The position numbers were made by a program, and so were the translations under genes. A stretch of 64,000 nt of DNA from Clostridium_AW sp040797845 (lineage in GTDB: Bacteria > Bacillota > Clostridia > Clostridiales > Clostridiaceae): assembly GCA_040797845.1 (NCBI GenBank), contig JBFNFA010000012.1, forward strand, positions 1-64,000, read 5' to 3'. Below the pieces are notes generated by a model. That model had not been told where the DNA came from and made no database searches. It saw only the letters and a list, made by a program, of their open reading frames with translations. Of the stretch, positions 42,097 to 51,330 are shown in pieces (position 1 is the first letter of the stretch; the number at the start of each line of letters is the position of its first letter).

Positions 42097-42957
42097 TTAG
42101 TTGGGGAGTATATATACGGAGCAATGCTTTATGTTTTCTATATTATTTTCTATGGTATTATGGACTGTTTCTGCAATTTTATGCCCTTCCTCTATGGAGA
42201 TATTCTTATCTACACATATACCCACATCTGCATATACTTTATTTCCAAATATCCTTGTTTTTAAACTATTTACTTTGATAACTCCTTCTATGTCTGAGCT
42301 AAGTTCTCTTATTCTATCTATTATATCGTTACTTGCGGTGTGATCTACTAATTCTTTAACAGCTTTTAGATAATATTCCACTCCTACTTTAACAATGATG
42401 ATACAAACTAATATGGCAGCTATAGGGTCTAATATTTTAAAGCCCATGCGAGCGCCTAGTATACCTATGAAAGTAGCTATAGATGAGATAGCATCAGAAC
42501 GATGGTGCCATGCATCTGCTTCCATAGATGTACTTTTAATTTTTCTAGCAATTATTAGTGTATACCAATATAAACATTCCTTTACGATTATAGAAGTAGC
42601 TGCGGCAATTAAAGCTATTCTCCCAGGTGAACTTAGGTTTCCTCTAATCGAATCAATTACTCCCTTATATCCTATTGAAACCCCTGTAAATATAAGCAAT
42701 AAACTGATGATTTTAGTAAATATAGATTCAAATTTCTCATGGCCATAAGGGTGATTTTCATCTGCATCCTTATTTGATATTTTTAATCCTATAATAACTA
42801 CTAAGGTTGTAACTATGTCAGCTAAACTATGAACTGTATCTGCAAGCATGGCTGTACTTTTACCTAATATAGCTCCAGCCAATTTTAATAATGATAATAT
42901 TAGGTTTACTCCTATAGAAATCCAAGAAGCTCTGGTCCCTACTTTTACATTATCCAT
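42097..42957 (-). CDS. Cation diffusion facilitator (CDF) family metal efflux protein
   Basis: 286 residues. Six membrane helices in the first ~205 residues carry the zinc-site pattern SKSTAMLADTVHSLADI near 35-50 (x-D-x-x-x-D) and MEADAWHHRSDAIS near 148-161 (H-x-x-x-D). A C-terminal cytoplasmic dimer domain follows. It exports Zn2+, Fe2+ or Mn2+ against protons. I chose ATG 42957, with GAGAGGTG upstream. It is convergent with the M20D gene; a perfect inverted repeat at 42066-42090 between them may help end both transcripts. Confidence 0.92.
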   Translation of the reverse strand: MDNVKVGTRASWISIGVNLILSLLKLAGAILGKSTAMLADTVHSLADIVTTLVVIIGLKISNKDADENHPYGHEKFESIFTKIISLLLIFTGVSIGYKGVIDSIRGNLSSPGRIALIAAATSIIVKECLYWYTLIIARKIKSTSMEADAWHHRSDAISSIATFIGILGARMGFKILDPIAAILVCIIIVKVGVEYYLKAVKELVDHTASNDIIDRIRELSSDIEGVIKVNSLKTRIFGNKVYADVGICVDKNISIEEGHKIAETVHNTIENNIENIKHCSVYILPN

Positions 42958-43366
42958 TTTAACACCTCTCAATTGATAATAATACGACGTGATAACTATA
43001 ACTACAGTATATGCCCAAATCTTGAAATTGACAACGTTTATTTAAAATTAATTTAAAAATATTTTCAATGAATTTGCTTATCAATTGATAATGAAAGTCC
43101 TTTTAAATCCAATAATATTTATTCTTGTAATTTAGTATATAGAGTAAATAGCTTAGCACTTAATAATGGAAATAAAGAAAGTTTAAAAGAAAATATAACT
43201 TAATTATTAGTTAATCAAGAATTAATTCACTATATATTAAAAATGCAAGAAAATATGCAAATTTGCCTAGCTTTAATTTTTAAGTAAATGTTAAGAATTT
43301 AATAAGGTTATAGTAAGAAATATTCTTTATAATGTAGTTATAAAGTTAACCAAGGGGGAATATATT
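42958..43366. other. Intergenic region with possible gene relic
   Basis: Mostly AT-rich. A frame at 43075-43287 is open apart from one TAA at 43201 and reads like protein (for example KENIT, stop, LLVNQELIHYILKMQENM), but it has no start site. A TATAAT-like box lies at 43328-43333, before the next gene. Confidence 0.3.
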
Positions 43367-43657
43367 GTGATAAACTTACTTTTATTTCTCTTATTTGCCT
43401 TAATTATCACAGTTACAGTTGAGTGCTTCGTTGGAGATATATACTTTAACAGTGGATGCAGAAAACACTACTATAGAATATTAAAAAGTATTTATAATAT
43501 GTTAGTTATTATATTTATTTTCCTTCATAGAAATTATATATTATCAATGAAGGGCTTGAGTGGAGTGTTATTTTTTAGCTGTGGAGCAATTGCTTTAGTT
43601 AATATTTTTTATATAGCTAGAGATACGAAGGTATTGAAAGAGGAAAATGCATTATAA
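43367..43657 (+). CDS. Small hypothetical membrane protein
   Basis: 96 residues from a GTG behind AAGGGGGAA. It has an N-terminal hydrophobic segment (about 2-18), a charged loop with two cysteines (ECFVGD, SGCRKHY) and two further hydrophobic stretches (about 43-60 and 66-83). I know no family for it. It is a single gene ended by a strong bidirectional terminator. Confidence 0.6.
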   Translation: MINLLLFLLFALIITVTVECFVGDIYFNSGCRKHYYRILKSIYNMLVIIFIFLHRNYILSMKGLSGVLFFSCGAIALVNIFYIARDTKVLKEENAL

Positions 43658-43684
43658 TGGATGAAAAATAAAATATTATACATA

Positions 43685-43720
43685 AAAAAAGACATGCAAT
43701 ATTACACTGCATGTCTTTTT
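43685..43720. terminator. Bidirectional intrinsic terminator
   Basis: Stem AAAGACATGCA/TGCATGTCTTT with A-run and T-run on either side, between two convergent genes. The minus-strand gene stops inside it. Confidence 0.92.
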
Positions 43721-44637
43721 AGCTTTATAAATCTAAAGGCTAAAATAACAATCAACATAAGACCTATATTTGGAATGAATACATTATTATTTATGATTAG
43801 ATAAAATATATTTTTTGATACATTCGTTATATCAGTTCCTATAATGTTAATTAATACTTTACTTAATAAATAAAAACGATTTGGAATTAAAGAATAAAGT
43901 ATAGTTAATATTATGGATATATAAAATAAAATCGTCATTCCTAAATTCCAATCATATATATTCTTTTTATTCATAAAGATTTTTGTACTTGTATACTTGG
44001 TCACAACTATTGAAATAATAGTAAATATTATAAAGCTTAGTAAGTATGAAAGGTTAAAAGCGTATGAAGATTTAAATAACCAAGAAGCTTCAAAAGTTTT
44101 TCCCATAGTAGATGATACAAATAATGAAAAAAATATGATGAGAATTTTTTCTAATATAAAAAATATTGAATTACAAATAATTATGTTCTTTACAATAGTA
44201 TCAATATTATTTAATTTCATGTTAATGTATAAAAAGGATGTTAATACAACTAAAAATGATAATGTATATATAAATACCATAGAAATACCATTAGATACCA
44301 TAGATGTTGGAGTATTACTAAATAGTAATGAGTCTAAATAAATAAAAATCGCATATACAAAAAACATATTAATAAGACATTTAACTTTATGTTTGATTGA
44401 AAAAGAAGAGTATTTATTTTTAGATGGTAAAGAGTCCTTTATTTCTGCTATATCATGCATTCCAAAATCTGATATCGAACGAGATATAGCCTCGCTTTCG
44501 CAATATCCCTTTTCTATATATTCTTCTTTAAGTAGCATTAGATGATCATAAAATTCAAATTTTAATTCCTCCTTATCATGATCATTTATACCACTATTTT
44601 CAAGTGTTTTGTTTATAAAGCTTTCAAAGTCATTCAT
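43702..44637 (-). CDS. HAAS-domain (permease prefix) membrane protein
   Basis: 311 residues: an N-terminal ~75-residue helical HAAS/permease-prefix-type domain (DKEELKFEFYDHLMLLKEEYIEKG, then SISDFGMHDIAEI), then about six hydrophobic segments with no motif I recognise. Such proteins are nearly always found beside PadR regulators, as here: the start lies 7 bases after the PadR stop. The domain is thought to sense or bind a signal for the PadR partner; the membrane part's role is unknown. Confidence 0.8.
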   Translation of the reverse strand: MNDFESFINKTLENSGINDHDKEELKFEFYDHLMLLKEEYIEKGYCESEAISRSISDFGMHDIAEIKDSLPSKNKYSSFSIKHKVKCLINMFFVYAIFIYLDSLLFSNTPTSMVSNGISMVFIYTLSFLVVLTSFLYINMKLNNIDTIVKNIIICNSIFFILEKILIIFFSLFVSSTMGKTFEASWLFKSSYAFNLSYLLSFIIFTIISIVVTKYTSTKIFMNKKNIYDWNLGMTILFYISIILTILYSLIPNRFYLLSKVLINIIGTDITNVSKNIFYLIINNNVFIPNIGLMLIVILAFRFIKLKRHAV

Positions 44638-44644
44638 ACTGTGT

Positions 44645-44965
44645 TTATACCTCCTTAAATATTTTTATTAGAGATGTGATTTTATCCCATTCTAACAACT
44701 TTGTCATCAAAGTCTCTTTTCCCTTTGTTGTAATTTTGTAGTATTTTCTTTTATTAGAGGGCGTATAATTTTCCCAATAGGATTGTATCAATTCTTTTTC
44801 TTCTAATCTTTTTAGTGCCGGATATAAAGTACCTTCCCCCATAATATATAATCCATTACTCTTTTCTTTTATATTTTTTGCGATTTCATAACCATATGTA
44901 TCTTGCTTTTGTACTAATAATAGTATAAGTATGTCAATGCTACCTTTTAAAATTTCCTTATCCAA
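44645..44965 (-). CDS. PadR family transcriptional regulator
   Basis: 106 residues starting at a TTG with AAAGGTGG upstream. This is the winged-helix PadR layout: ILKGSIDILILLLVQKQDTYGYEIAKNI, then GTLYPALKRLEEKELIQSYW and YYKITTKGKETL. The C-terminal dimer helix is short, as in the PadR-s1 group. It probably represses its own operon with the HAAS-domain protein. Confidence 0.92.
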   Translation of the reverse strand: MDKEILKGSIDILILLLVQKQDTYGYEIAKNIKEKSNGLYIMGEGTLYPALKRLEEKELIQSYWENYTPSNKRKYYKITTKGKETLMTKLLEWDKITSLIKIFKEV

Positions 44966-45101
44966 TCACAAACCACCTTTTCGTTATTATATCTAAATAT
45001 TACCATAAACTACATCGTAATACAAGGTATAAAATAATAAGTAATTATAATTTATATATGATATAATGAAATGTAATATATTGGGGTTTGAGGGGGATAA
45101 T

Positions 45102-45542
45102 ATGATGGATATTAAAGACATGAAAGAAAAAATAATATATTGTTTGTTGGGGTTTTCCATAGTCTTAAACATCTACACTATAAATTTAGTTCTAAACTTT
45201 AGAGATAACATGGCAAATAGTTTATCTGATTTAAGCTGGCAGATGAGGAATACGCAAAATAATGTAAGTGAAATAAATAATTCATTAAATGGAATGAGTG
45301 GAAAAGCTGATGAATATATAAAGAAGGAAAAGATAGGTAAAGATGTTATGTCTAGTTATGAACTGGCAGAGTATTTAAATATTCCAGTAGAGAAGGTTTG
45401 GAAAATAATAGAAGATAAAGAATCTAAAATACCCTATGTTGTAATAGATCTTGATTATAGATTTTCTAAGGATGCCATAGATAAATGGCTAGTTTCAGTA
45501 AAACATATAGATACTTATAAAGATATTCTCACATCTCAATAG
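45102..45542 (+). CDS. Membrane-anchored protein with C-terminal helix-turn-helix-like domain
   Basis: 146 residues: a membrane helix at about 11-31, a polar linker with coiled-coil character (NSLSDLSWQMRNTQNNVSEI, about 35-65), and a C-terminal ~55-residue part that resembles excisionase-type helix-turn-helix domains (SSYELAEYLNIPVEKVWKIIE, then YRFSKDAIDKWL). A membrane-tethered DNA-binding protein would be unusual; the domain could also be a protein-binding version. I chose ATG 45102 with AGGGGG 5 bases upstream. Confidence 0.65.
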   Translation: MMDIKDMKEKIIYCLLGFSIVLNIYTINLVLNFRDNMANSLSDLSWQMRNTQNNVSEINNSLNGMSGKADEYIKKEKIGKDVMSSYELAEYLNIPVEKVWKIIEDKESKIPYVVIDLDYRFSKDAIDKWLVSVKHIDTYKDILTSQ

Positions 45543-45557
45543 ATGGGAGAATATTTT

Positions 45558-45737
45558 TTATCCGATGACGTAGCATCCGTAATTCTCCCATCGCACTATG
45601 TGAAAGCGATTCACATAAAATCAAAGATTTTAGTTCTCTGCTTTTCTACAAGTGGGAGATATTAGAACTCTTGAGCTTCAGTTGGAACAAGTATTCCTTT
45701 TAAGTAAACTCCATCTGAAGCTAAGAATCACTTGATA
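45558..45737 (-). repeat. Family C composite repeat, copy C3
   Basis: A reverse copy that starts TTATCCGATGACGTAGC, keeps the CTTTTCTACAAGTGGGAGATA and GAGCTTCAGTTGGA parts, and ends GAATCACTTGATAT. It lies 39 bases before the helicase gene. Confidence 0.75.
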
Positions 45738-45776
45738 TGATATAATAGAACTAATTTTGATAAAAGGCTGATGATT

Positions 45777-48110
45777 ATGAGTAAAGAATTTAAGATTTCA
45801 GTAAGAAATTTAGTGGAATTTATAATGAGATCTGGTGATATAGATTCTACTTTTATAGGAAATAGTAGAGCTTTAGAAGGAACTAGGGTGCACCAGAAAA
45901 TACAAAAGAATAAAGGGGAAAACTATAGAGCGGAGGTTTCTTTAAAGTATACCTTCGTTTATAAAGATGCGCTTATAAGTGTAGAAGGAAGAGCCGATGG
46001 CATTATTGAAGAGGACGGAGAAATAATAATCGATGAGATTAAGAGTACTACGAGAGATTTAGAAAGCATAGAGGAAAATTACAATCCACTTCATATGGCT
46101 CAAGCAAAATGTTATGCATACATATATGGAAAAGAAAATAACCTAGAGAGTTTAAAGGTTCAACTTACTTATTGCAATGTAGAAACAAAGGAGATAAAAA
46201 ATATAATTGAAGAATACTCCTTAATAGAGTTGGAAGAATTCCTTTATGATTTATTAGATAAGTACCATGTATGGGTTCAATTTGAAAAAGAATGGCGTGA
46301 ATTAAGAGATTCTAGCATAAAAGCCTTATCATTTCCCTTCACTGAGTATAGAAAGGGTCAAAGGGAGTTAGCGGTAGCGGTATATAGAACTATACAAAAT
46401 AAAAGAAATATTTTTCTGCAAGCACCTACAGGCGTGGGTAAGACCATATCCACAATATTTCCTACCATAAAAGCTATGGGGGAAGGGTTGGTACATAAGA
46501 TGTTTTATTTAACAGCTAAAAATATAACTTCTTCTGTAGCCTTGGAAGGTATTAAATTAATGAATGAAAAGGGATTATCTCTAAAAACTTTAGCTATTAC
46601 GGCAAAAGATAAAATTTGTTTTAAAGAAAAAACCATATGTAATGGGGAGCAGTGTGAATATGCTAAAGGTCATTATGATAGGGTAAATGAGGCCATATTA
46701 GATATATTAGAAAATGAAGATTTAATAGATAGAGAAAATATTCAGCTTTACGCTGAAAAGCACAAGGTTTGCCCCTTTGAGTTTTCTTTAGATGTGTCCT
46801 TATGGGCAGATATGATTATATGTGATTATAATTATGTATTTGACCCTAGGGTATATCTAAAAAGATTTTTTGATAACAAGAAAGAAGATTTTATATTTTT
46901 AATCGATGAAGCACATAACTTAGTAGATAGAGGGAGAGATATGTTTTCTGCCTCATTGAATAAGGAGGATTTTCTTAAAGGGAAAAAGATTACCAATGAA
47001 GTGGGAAAAAAACTATATAAAAAATTAGATAAAATCAACTCATACTTTTTAGAACTAGGAAAGAAATGTGACGAAAAGGGATATTTAATATTAAAAGAAG
47101 ATCCTTTAGAGATAGCTTCCATGCTAAGAAGTACAGTGGAAGAAATGGAGAAATGGTTAAAGATCAAGGATAGCTCAGAAGAATATGAGCATATTTTAAA
47201 ATTATATTTTGACTGTTTGGCTTTTATAAGAATAAGTGAACTATATGATGAAAATTTCATAGTTTTTTCAAAAAAGCAAGGAAGAGATATAGTATTAACT
47301 TTGTTTTGCTTAGATCCATCTAGACTTTTGAGGGAAGGTATAGAAAGAGGAAAGACGGGGGTTTTTTTCTCTGCTACACTAACTCCAATAAATTATTTTA
47401 TGGATGTACTAGGAGGAGATAAGGAAGATTATATAGTTCGAATACCATCTCCTTTCGATCCTAGTAAAAGAAAAATAGTTATTGCAGGAAATGTATCTAC
47501 TAGATATAAGCATAGAGACGTTAGTGTGGATAAAATTATAGAGTATATTAAGGTTTTTGCTGGATCTAAAAAAGGAAATTATTTAGTGTTTTTTCCTTCA
47601 TATGCTTACATGGAAAAGGTTCTTGAAAAGTTCAAAGAATACGATAAAGAGATAGATATTATTTCTCAAAGTTCAATAATGAATGAAAAGGAAAGGGAGG
47701 AATTTTTAAATAAATTTCAACAAAATCCAGAGAAAACAATGATTGCTTTTACAGTCCTTGGAGGAGTATTTTCTGAGGGAATAGACCTAAAGGGAGAAAG
47801 GTTATCTGGAGCAATAATTATAGGAGTTGGGCTCCCACAAATATGTTTTGAAAGAGATATAATAATGGATTACTTCAATGCCTCTAACGGAAATGGATAT
47901 GAATATTCTTATGTATACCCAGGAATGAATAAAGTTCTTCAAGCTGGTGGAAGAGTTATAAGAACAGAAGAGGACAGAGGATCTATTTTATTGATAGATG
48001 ATAGATTTATAACTAAATCCTACAAAAATTTATTTCCCAGGGAATGGAGAGATAATATTGTAGTGTATAGCCCCCAAGATTTAGAGAAAATATTACTAGG
48101 TTTTTGGTGA
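45777..48110 (+). CDS. XPD/Rad3-like DNA helicase with N-terminal PD-(D/E)XK nuclease-like domain
   Basis: 777 residues (ATG 45777; an ATG at 45771 is too close to AAGG). Residues ~40-150 look like a PD-(D/E)XK nuclease (VEGRADGIIEEDGEIIIDEIKS). The helicase follows: Walker A QAPTGVGKTIS near 215, then four cysteines of an XPD-type iron-sulfur site (KICFKEKTICNGEQCEY near 285, KVCPF near 325), DEAH box LIDEAHN near 375, a SATL motif III near 535 and motif VI QAGGRVIRTEEDRG near 725. It is close to the DinG/CasDinG-like stand-alone helicases with a fused nuclease, and a DNA-repair role is likely. Confidence 0.9.
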   Translation: MSKEFKISVRNLVEFIMRSGDIDSTFIGNSRALEGTRVHQKIQKNKGENYRAEVSLKYTFVYKDALISVEGRADGIIEEDGEIIIDEIKSTTRDLESIEENYNPLHMAQAKCYAYIYGKENNLESLKVQLTYCNVETKEIKNIIEEYSLIELEEFLYDLLDKYHVWVQFEKEWRELRDSSIKALSFPFTEYRKGQRELAVAVYRTIQNKRNIFLQAPTGVGKTISTIFPTIKAMGEGLVHKMFYLTAKNITSSVALEGIKLMNEKGLSLKTLAITAKDKICFKEKTICNGEQCEYAKGHYDRVNEAILDILENEDLIDRENIQLYAEKHKVCPFEFSLDVSLWADMIICDYNYVFDPRVYLKRFFDNKKEDFIFLIDEAHNLVDRGRDMFSASLNKEDFLKGKKITNEVGKKLYKKLDKINSYFLELGKKCDEKGYLILKEDPLEIASMLRSTVEEMEKWLKIKDSSEEYEHILKLYFDCLAFIRISELYDENFIVFSKKQGRDIVLTLFCLDPSRLLREGIERGKTGVFFSATLTPINYFMDVLGGDKEDYIVRIPSPFDPSKRKIVIAGNVSTRYKHRDVSVDKIIEYIKVFAGSKKGNYLVFFPSYAYMEKVLEKFKEYDKEIDIISQSSIMNEKEREEFLNKFQQNPEKTMIAFTVLGGVFSEGIDLKGERLSGAIIIGVGLPQICFERDIIMDYFNASNGNGYEYSYVYPGMNKVLQAGGRVIRTEEDRGSILLIDDRFITKSYKNLFPREWRDNIVVYSPQDLEKILLGFW

Positions 48111-48207
48111 AATTTTAATTTTTATGTTGACAAATTTAATAAATCTAAAATATACTAAACACTAATAAATAAAATCATGAAACAATTTTCTAAAAGGGGG
48201 CATATTT

Positions 48208-49503
48208 ATGAAAAATAGTAGAAAGGATTTATTCATAATAGGGTTTGCACTATTCGCCATGTTTTTTGGTGCAGGGAACCTTATTTTTCCTCCATATTTG
48301 GGGAATATGGTAGGAAGCAAATTTGTAATTGCAACTATAGGCTTTGTTATAGCAGGGGCAGGAATGCCTTTTTTAACTATATTGGCCTGTAGTAAGACCA
48401 ATGGTAATTTTGAAGACATGGCAGGAAAGGTAAGCAGAAGGTTCGCTATAATATGTTCTGTAGCCATATTTTTAGCTATAGGTCCTATGCTTGCAATACC
48501 GAGAACCGCGGCTACTACACATGAGTTAACAATTCAGCCATTATTTCCATTCATACCATCATTTTTATCTATGATATTATATTTTGCATTAAATCTATGC
48601 TTTGTTTTAAGACCATCCAAGGCAATAGATTATATAGGAAAGTTTCTAACACCAGCATTGCTGATTACTTTAATGCTTTTAATAATTAAAGGAATTATAT
48701 CACCTATTGGTGAGATTGTAGATAGGAATGCGACATCAGTTTTTTCAAACTCTTTAATAGAAGGGTATCAAACCATGGATGCCTTAGCAGGTTTGATGTT
48801 TGCAACTGTAGTGACTAATTCTCTAAGAGAGAAAGGTTATACAGGAAAAGATGGAACAATCATGACTATTAAGGCAGGATTAATAGCTATTGTTGGACTA
48901 GCTTTAGTATATGGAGGATTAACCTATTTAGGAGCACAAACTAGTTCTATTTATTCTAGTGGAGAGGTTTCTAAAACTGCATTATTACTTCAAATATCCG
49001 AAAGAACCTTTGGAAAATATGGAAGTGTATTAGTTGGAATTGCAATGGGACTAGCTTGCTTTACAACTTCTGTTGGGCTTATTACAGCAGGATCTACTTT
49101 CTTTAGAGATATATCTAATGGAAAATTATCTTACAATATGAATGCTATAATAATTTCTTTAGCTAGTATTGTAATTGGAACCTTTGGAGTTGATAAAATA
49201 GTTAAAATATCTGTACCTATATTAAGTATTATGTATCCTGTTGCTATAACTCTAACTCTAATAACTTTAACTAAAAATTTATCACATAATAAAGTTGTTA
49301 TAAGAAATGCTGTATATACTTCTTTGTTTTTCAGCATAATCGAAACATTACCTTCTATGGGAGTAGATTTTGCTAAGAGTTTTGTTGAGATATTACCACT
49401 ATCTAAACTTGGGTTTGGTTGGGTAGTTCCGACTGTTTTGGTTTTAGTGATTAGTTTGGTTTTTAGTGGGAAAAGGGAGTCAGCTCTCACTGAAAGCCTA
49501 TAA
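48208..49503 (+). CDS. brnQ: Branched-chain amino acid transport system II carrier protein (LIVCS family)
   Basis: 431 residues with about 12 membrane helices and the BrnQ signature FIIGFALFAMFFGAGNLIFPP near 8-28, followed by GPMLAIPRTAATTHE near 90. It is a Na+ or H+ symporter for leucine, isoleucine and valine. It starts behind AAGGGGG and is ended by its own terminator. No regulator is next to it. Confidence 0.95.
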   Translation: MKNSRKDLFIIGFALFAMFFGAGNLIFPPYLGNMVGSKFVIATIGFVIAGAGMPFLTILACSKTNGNFEDMAGKVSRRFAIICSVAIFLAIGPMLAIPRTAATTHELTIQPLFPFIPSFLSMILYFALNLCFVLRPSKAIDYIGKFLTPALLITLMLLIIKGIISPIGEIVDRNATSVFSNSLIEGYQTMDALAGLMFATVVTNSLREKGYTGKDGTIMTIKAGLIAIVGLALVYGGLTYLGAQTSSIYSSGEVSKTALLLQISERTFGKYGSVLVGIAMGLACFTTSVGLITAGSTFFRDISNGKLSYNMNAIIISLASIVIGTFGVDKIVKISVPILSIMYPVAITLTLITLTKNLSHNKVVIRNAVYTSLFFSIIETLPSMGVDFAKSFVEILPLSKLGFGWVVPTVLVLVISLVFSGKRESALTESL

Positions 49504-49540
49504 CCTAATTTTCAAATTATAGATGTAAAATACAAAAAAA

Positions 49541-49564
49541 CAGAGGTATATGTACCTCTGTTTT
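49541..49564. terminator. Bidirectional intrinsic terminator
   Basis: Stem CAGAGGTA/TACCTCTG with TTTT on the plus side and seven T residues on the minus side, between convergent brnQ and the exporter operon. Confidence 0.9.
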
Positions 49565-49604
49565 CTACTTAGGATGTAGATTATATTTGTGAAAGGGATT
49601 TTTG

Positions 49605-50366
49605 CTATATAAGTTGTTTTCTCTCATTAAAAAATCCTTTATATGCTAAATAACATGCTAAGTAGGAAGATATAGAAGTTGTAGATAACATCATGAATGT
49701 AACCATTAATTGATATTTTATAGCTTGCATTGGTGATGTACCTGCCAGTATCAAGCCTGTCATCATTCCAGGTAAGGAAACTATACCTAAGGTTTTCATT
49801 GAGTCTATCATAGGAAGCATTCCAGTTTTTATAGAATCTCTTATAATTTCCACAGAAGATGCTTTTATATCAGCGCCTAAGGATAGTTTTATTTCAATTT
49901 CATCTCTTTTGCTTTTAAAGTCAGCCAAAAGTCGCTTGTAACAAAGCCCTAGAGCTATCATGGCGTTGGTAATTACCATACCACCTACTGGGATTATTTC
50001 ACTAGGTTCGTATTTTATGCTTCCAGCTAGTACTAATATTATTAAAGTTATAAAGGTACCTGATGATATGGAAATAAAGGAGATTATGTATTTAGATTTT
50101 ATCCCATTTCCTCTCTTACCTGCATTGTAAGAAGCATTTACTATCATAAATAGAAGTAATAAAGATGTATAAATAGGGTTTTTAACGCTAAATATTAAAT
50201 CTAATAAATAACCGATGAAGATAAGTTGAATAATTGCCCTTATTACACCGATTAAAGTTTCTTTTTCTAAATCTAATTTTTCTTTATAGGAAAAAAATAA
50301 AGATATAATTATTAAGCAGGAGCTAAGTAATAAAGAGTAAGTATTCATATTAACTGAGCTATTCAT
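49605..50366 (-). CDS. fetB: UPF0014/FetB family ABC exporter membrane subunit
   Basis: 253 residues with about seven helices and the UPF0014 landmarks: LRAIIQL-type VIRAIIQLIFIGYLL near 38-52, GGMVITNAMIALGLCYKRL near 125 and LGIVSLPGMMTGLILAGTSP near 185-205. In E. coli the FetAB pair exports iron under oxidative stress. The start overlaps the ATPase stop by 4 bases (ATGA), typical for a tightly coupled pair. Confidence 0.92.
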   Translation of the reverse strand: MNSSVNMNTYSLLLSSCLIIISLFFSYKEKLDLEKETLIGVIRAIIQLIFIGYLLDLIFSVKNPIYTSLLLLFMIVNASYNAGKRGNGIKSKYIISFISISSGTFITLIILVLAGSIKYEPSEIIPVGGMVITNAMIALGLCYKRLLADFKSKRDEIEIKLSLGADIKASSVEIIRDSIKTGMLPMIDSMKTLGIVSLPGMMTGLILAGTSPMQAIKYQLMVTFMMLSTTSISSYLACYLAYKGFFNERKQLI

Positions 50367-51013
50367 TTTAAGACCTCCAAGGATTTTATGTTTCCATTCT
50401 CTATTGTCAAGAGTTTATTTGCATATTTAACACTTTGTTCTTTATTATGAGTTATCCATAGAATAGTAGTACCTTCCTCGTTTAATTTGTAAATAATATT
50501 TTCAATTATAATGGTATTTTCGCTATCCAAAGCTGAGGTTATTTCATCAAGAAGTAGTATATTTGAGGGGAAAATTAAGTTTCGCATTAGAGCCACCCTT
50601 TGCTTTTCACCACCGGAAAGATTTGTTATCTTTTCATCTAATATTTTTTCACTTAAATTGAACAAATCACATAAATACTCTGCTCTTTTTATATCAAGGT
50701 TTTTATTTCTTATTTCACAAGGAAAGTGTAGATTGTCTATTACCTTATCTCCAAACAAATATGGGGTTTGAAAACAGTAGCTAATCTCTTTCCTAAGCTC
50801 AACTGGATTATAACTTAATATATCTTTTTCTTTATATGATATACTTCCACTGCTAGGGTTTATCAAATTATTGCATAACTTCAAAAATGTGCTCTTTCCG
50901 CTACCAGAGGGACCCACTATAGAAATATAATCTCCTTCTTTTACATTTACATCTATATTTTTTAATATATTTTTACCGTGATTTTCATAGGAAACTTTTG
51001 AAAAATTTAACAT
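50363..51013 (-). CDS. fetA: ABC transporter ATP-binding protein of a FetAB-type exporter
   Basis: 216 residues: Walker A GPSGSGKST near 35, Q-loop CFQTPYLFG near 80, signature LSGGEKQRVAL near 130, Walker B ILLLDEITSALD near 150 and the switch histidine in WITHNKEQ near 188. The size and its partner (UPF0014 membrane protein) mark it as the FetA/YbbL type, presumed iron efflux. I chose ATG 51013 with GGAGG upstream; an in-frame GTG lies just before, inside that site. Confidence 0.92.
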   Translation of the reverse strand: MLNFSKVSYENHGKNILKNIDVNVKEGDYISIVGPSGSGKSTFLKLCNNLINPSSGSISYKEKDILSYNPVELRKEISYCFQTPYLFGDKVIDNLHFPCEIRNKNLDIKRAEYLCDLFNLSEKILDEKITNLSGGEKQRVALMRNLIFPSNILLLDEITSALDSENTIIIENIIYKLNEEGTTILWITHNKEQSVKYANKLLTIENGNIKSLEVLK

Positions 51014-51054
51014 AATTATAACCTCCACTAAATTTCTTTAAAAAGATCTCTAGT

Positions 51055-51135
51055 ATCTATCTGATAGCTACCATTAGTAATACTCTCATCACACTGTCTG
51101 ATAAGCAAAATCCATCTAAATCTAAAAATTACTTT
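51055..51135 (-). repeat. Family C composite repeat, decayed copy C4
   Basis: Recognisable parts are TAGCTACCATTAGTAATACTC with TCACACTGTCTG, and TCCATCTAAATCTAAAAATTAC, which align with the ends of the other reverse copies after losing the middle. Confidence 0.5.
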
Positions 51136-51231
51136 ATTTTATTTATATAACAAACATACTATTTTCTATATGAAAACAATACTATTATTATATAATTTTA
51201 ATGCAAAAGAAATCAATAAAATTTCTATGAT

Positions 51232-51279
51232 AAGCCACCATACTTTTAAATTAAAGAGAGGGTGGTTCTTTCATTTTTA
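51232..51279 (+). terminator. Terminator-like hairpin in the ddl leader
   Basis: AGCCACC (51233-51239) can pair with GGTGGTT (51261-51267) and is followed by CTTTCATTTTT. A TATAAT box lies at 51191-51196. It may be a leader attenuator or the end of a short RNA. The GGTGG here is not followed by the ACCGCG of a T-box. Confidence 0.4.
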
Positions 51280-51330
51280 GAGCTAAATGAATAGAATATA
51301 ATTGATATAGTATTTTAGGAGGTTTTTTAT

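Noticed and set aside
51241..51270. GGTGG before ddl as a T-box antiterminator
   Set aside because: The required GGGTGGNACCGCG continuation and specifier stem are absent.
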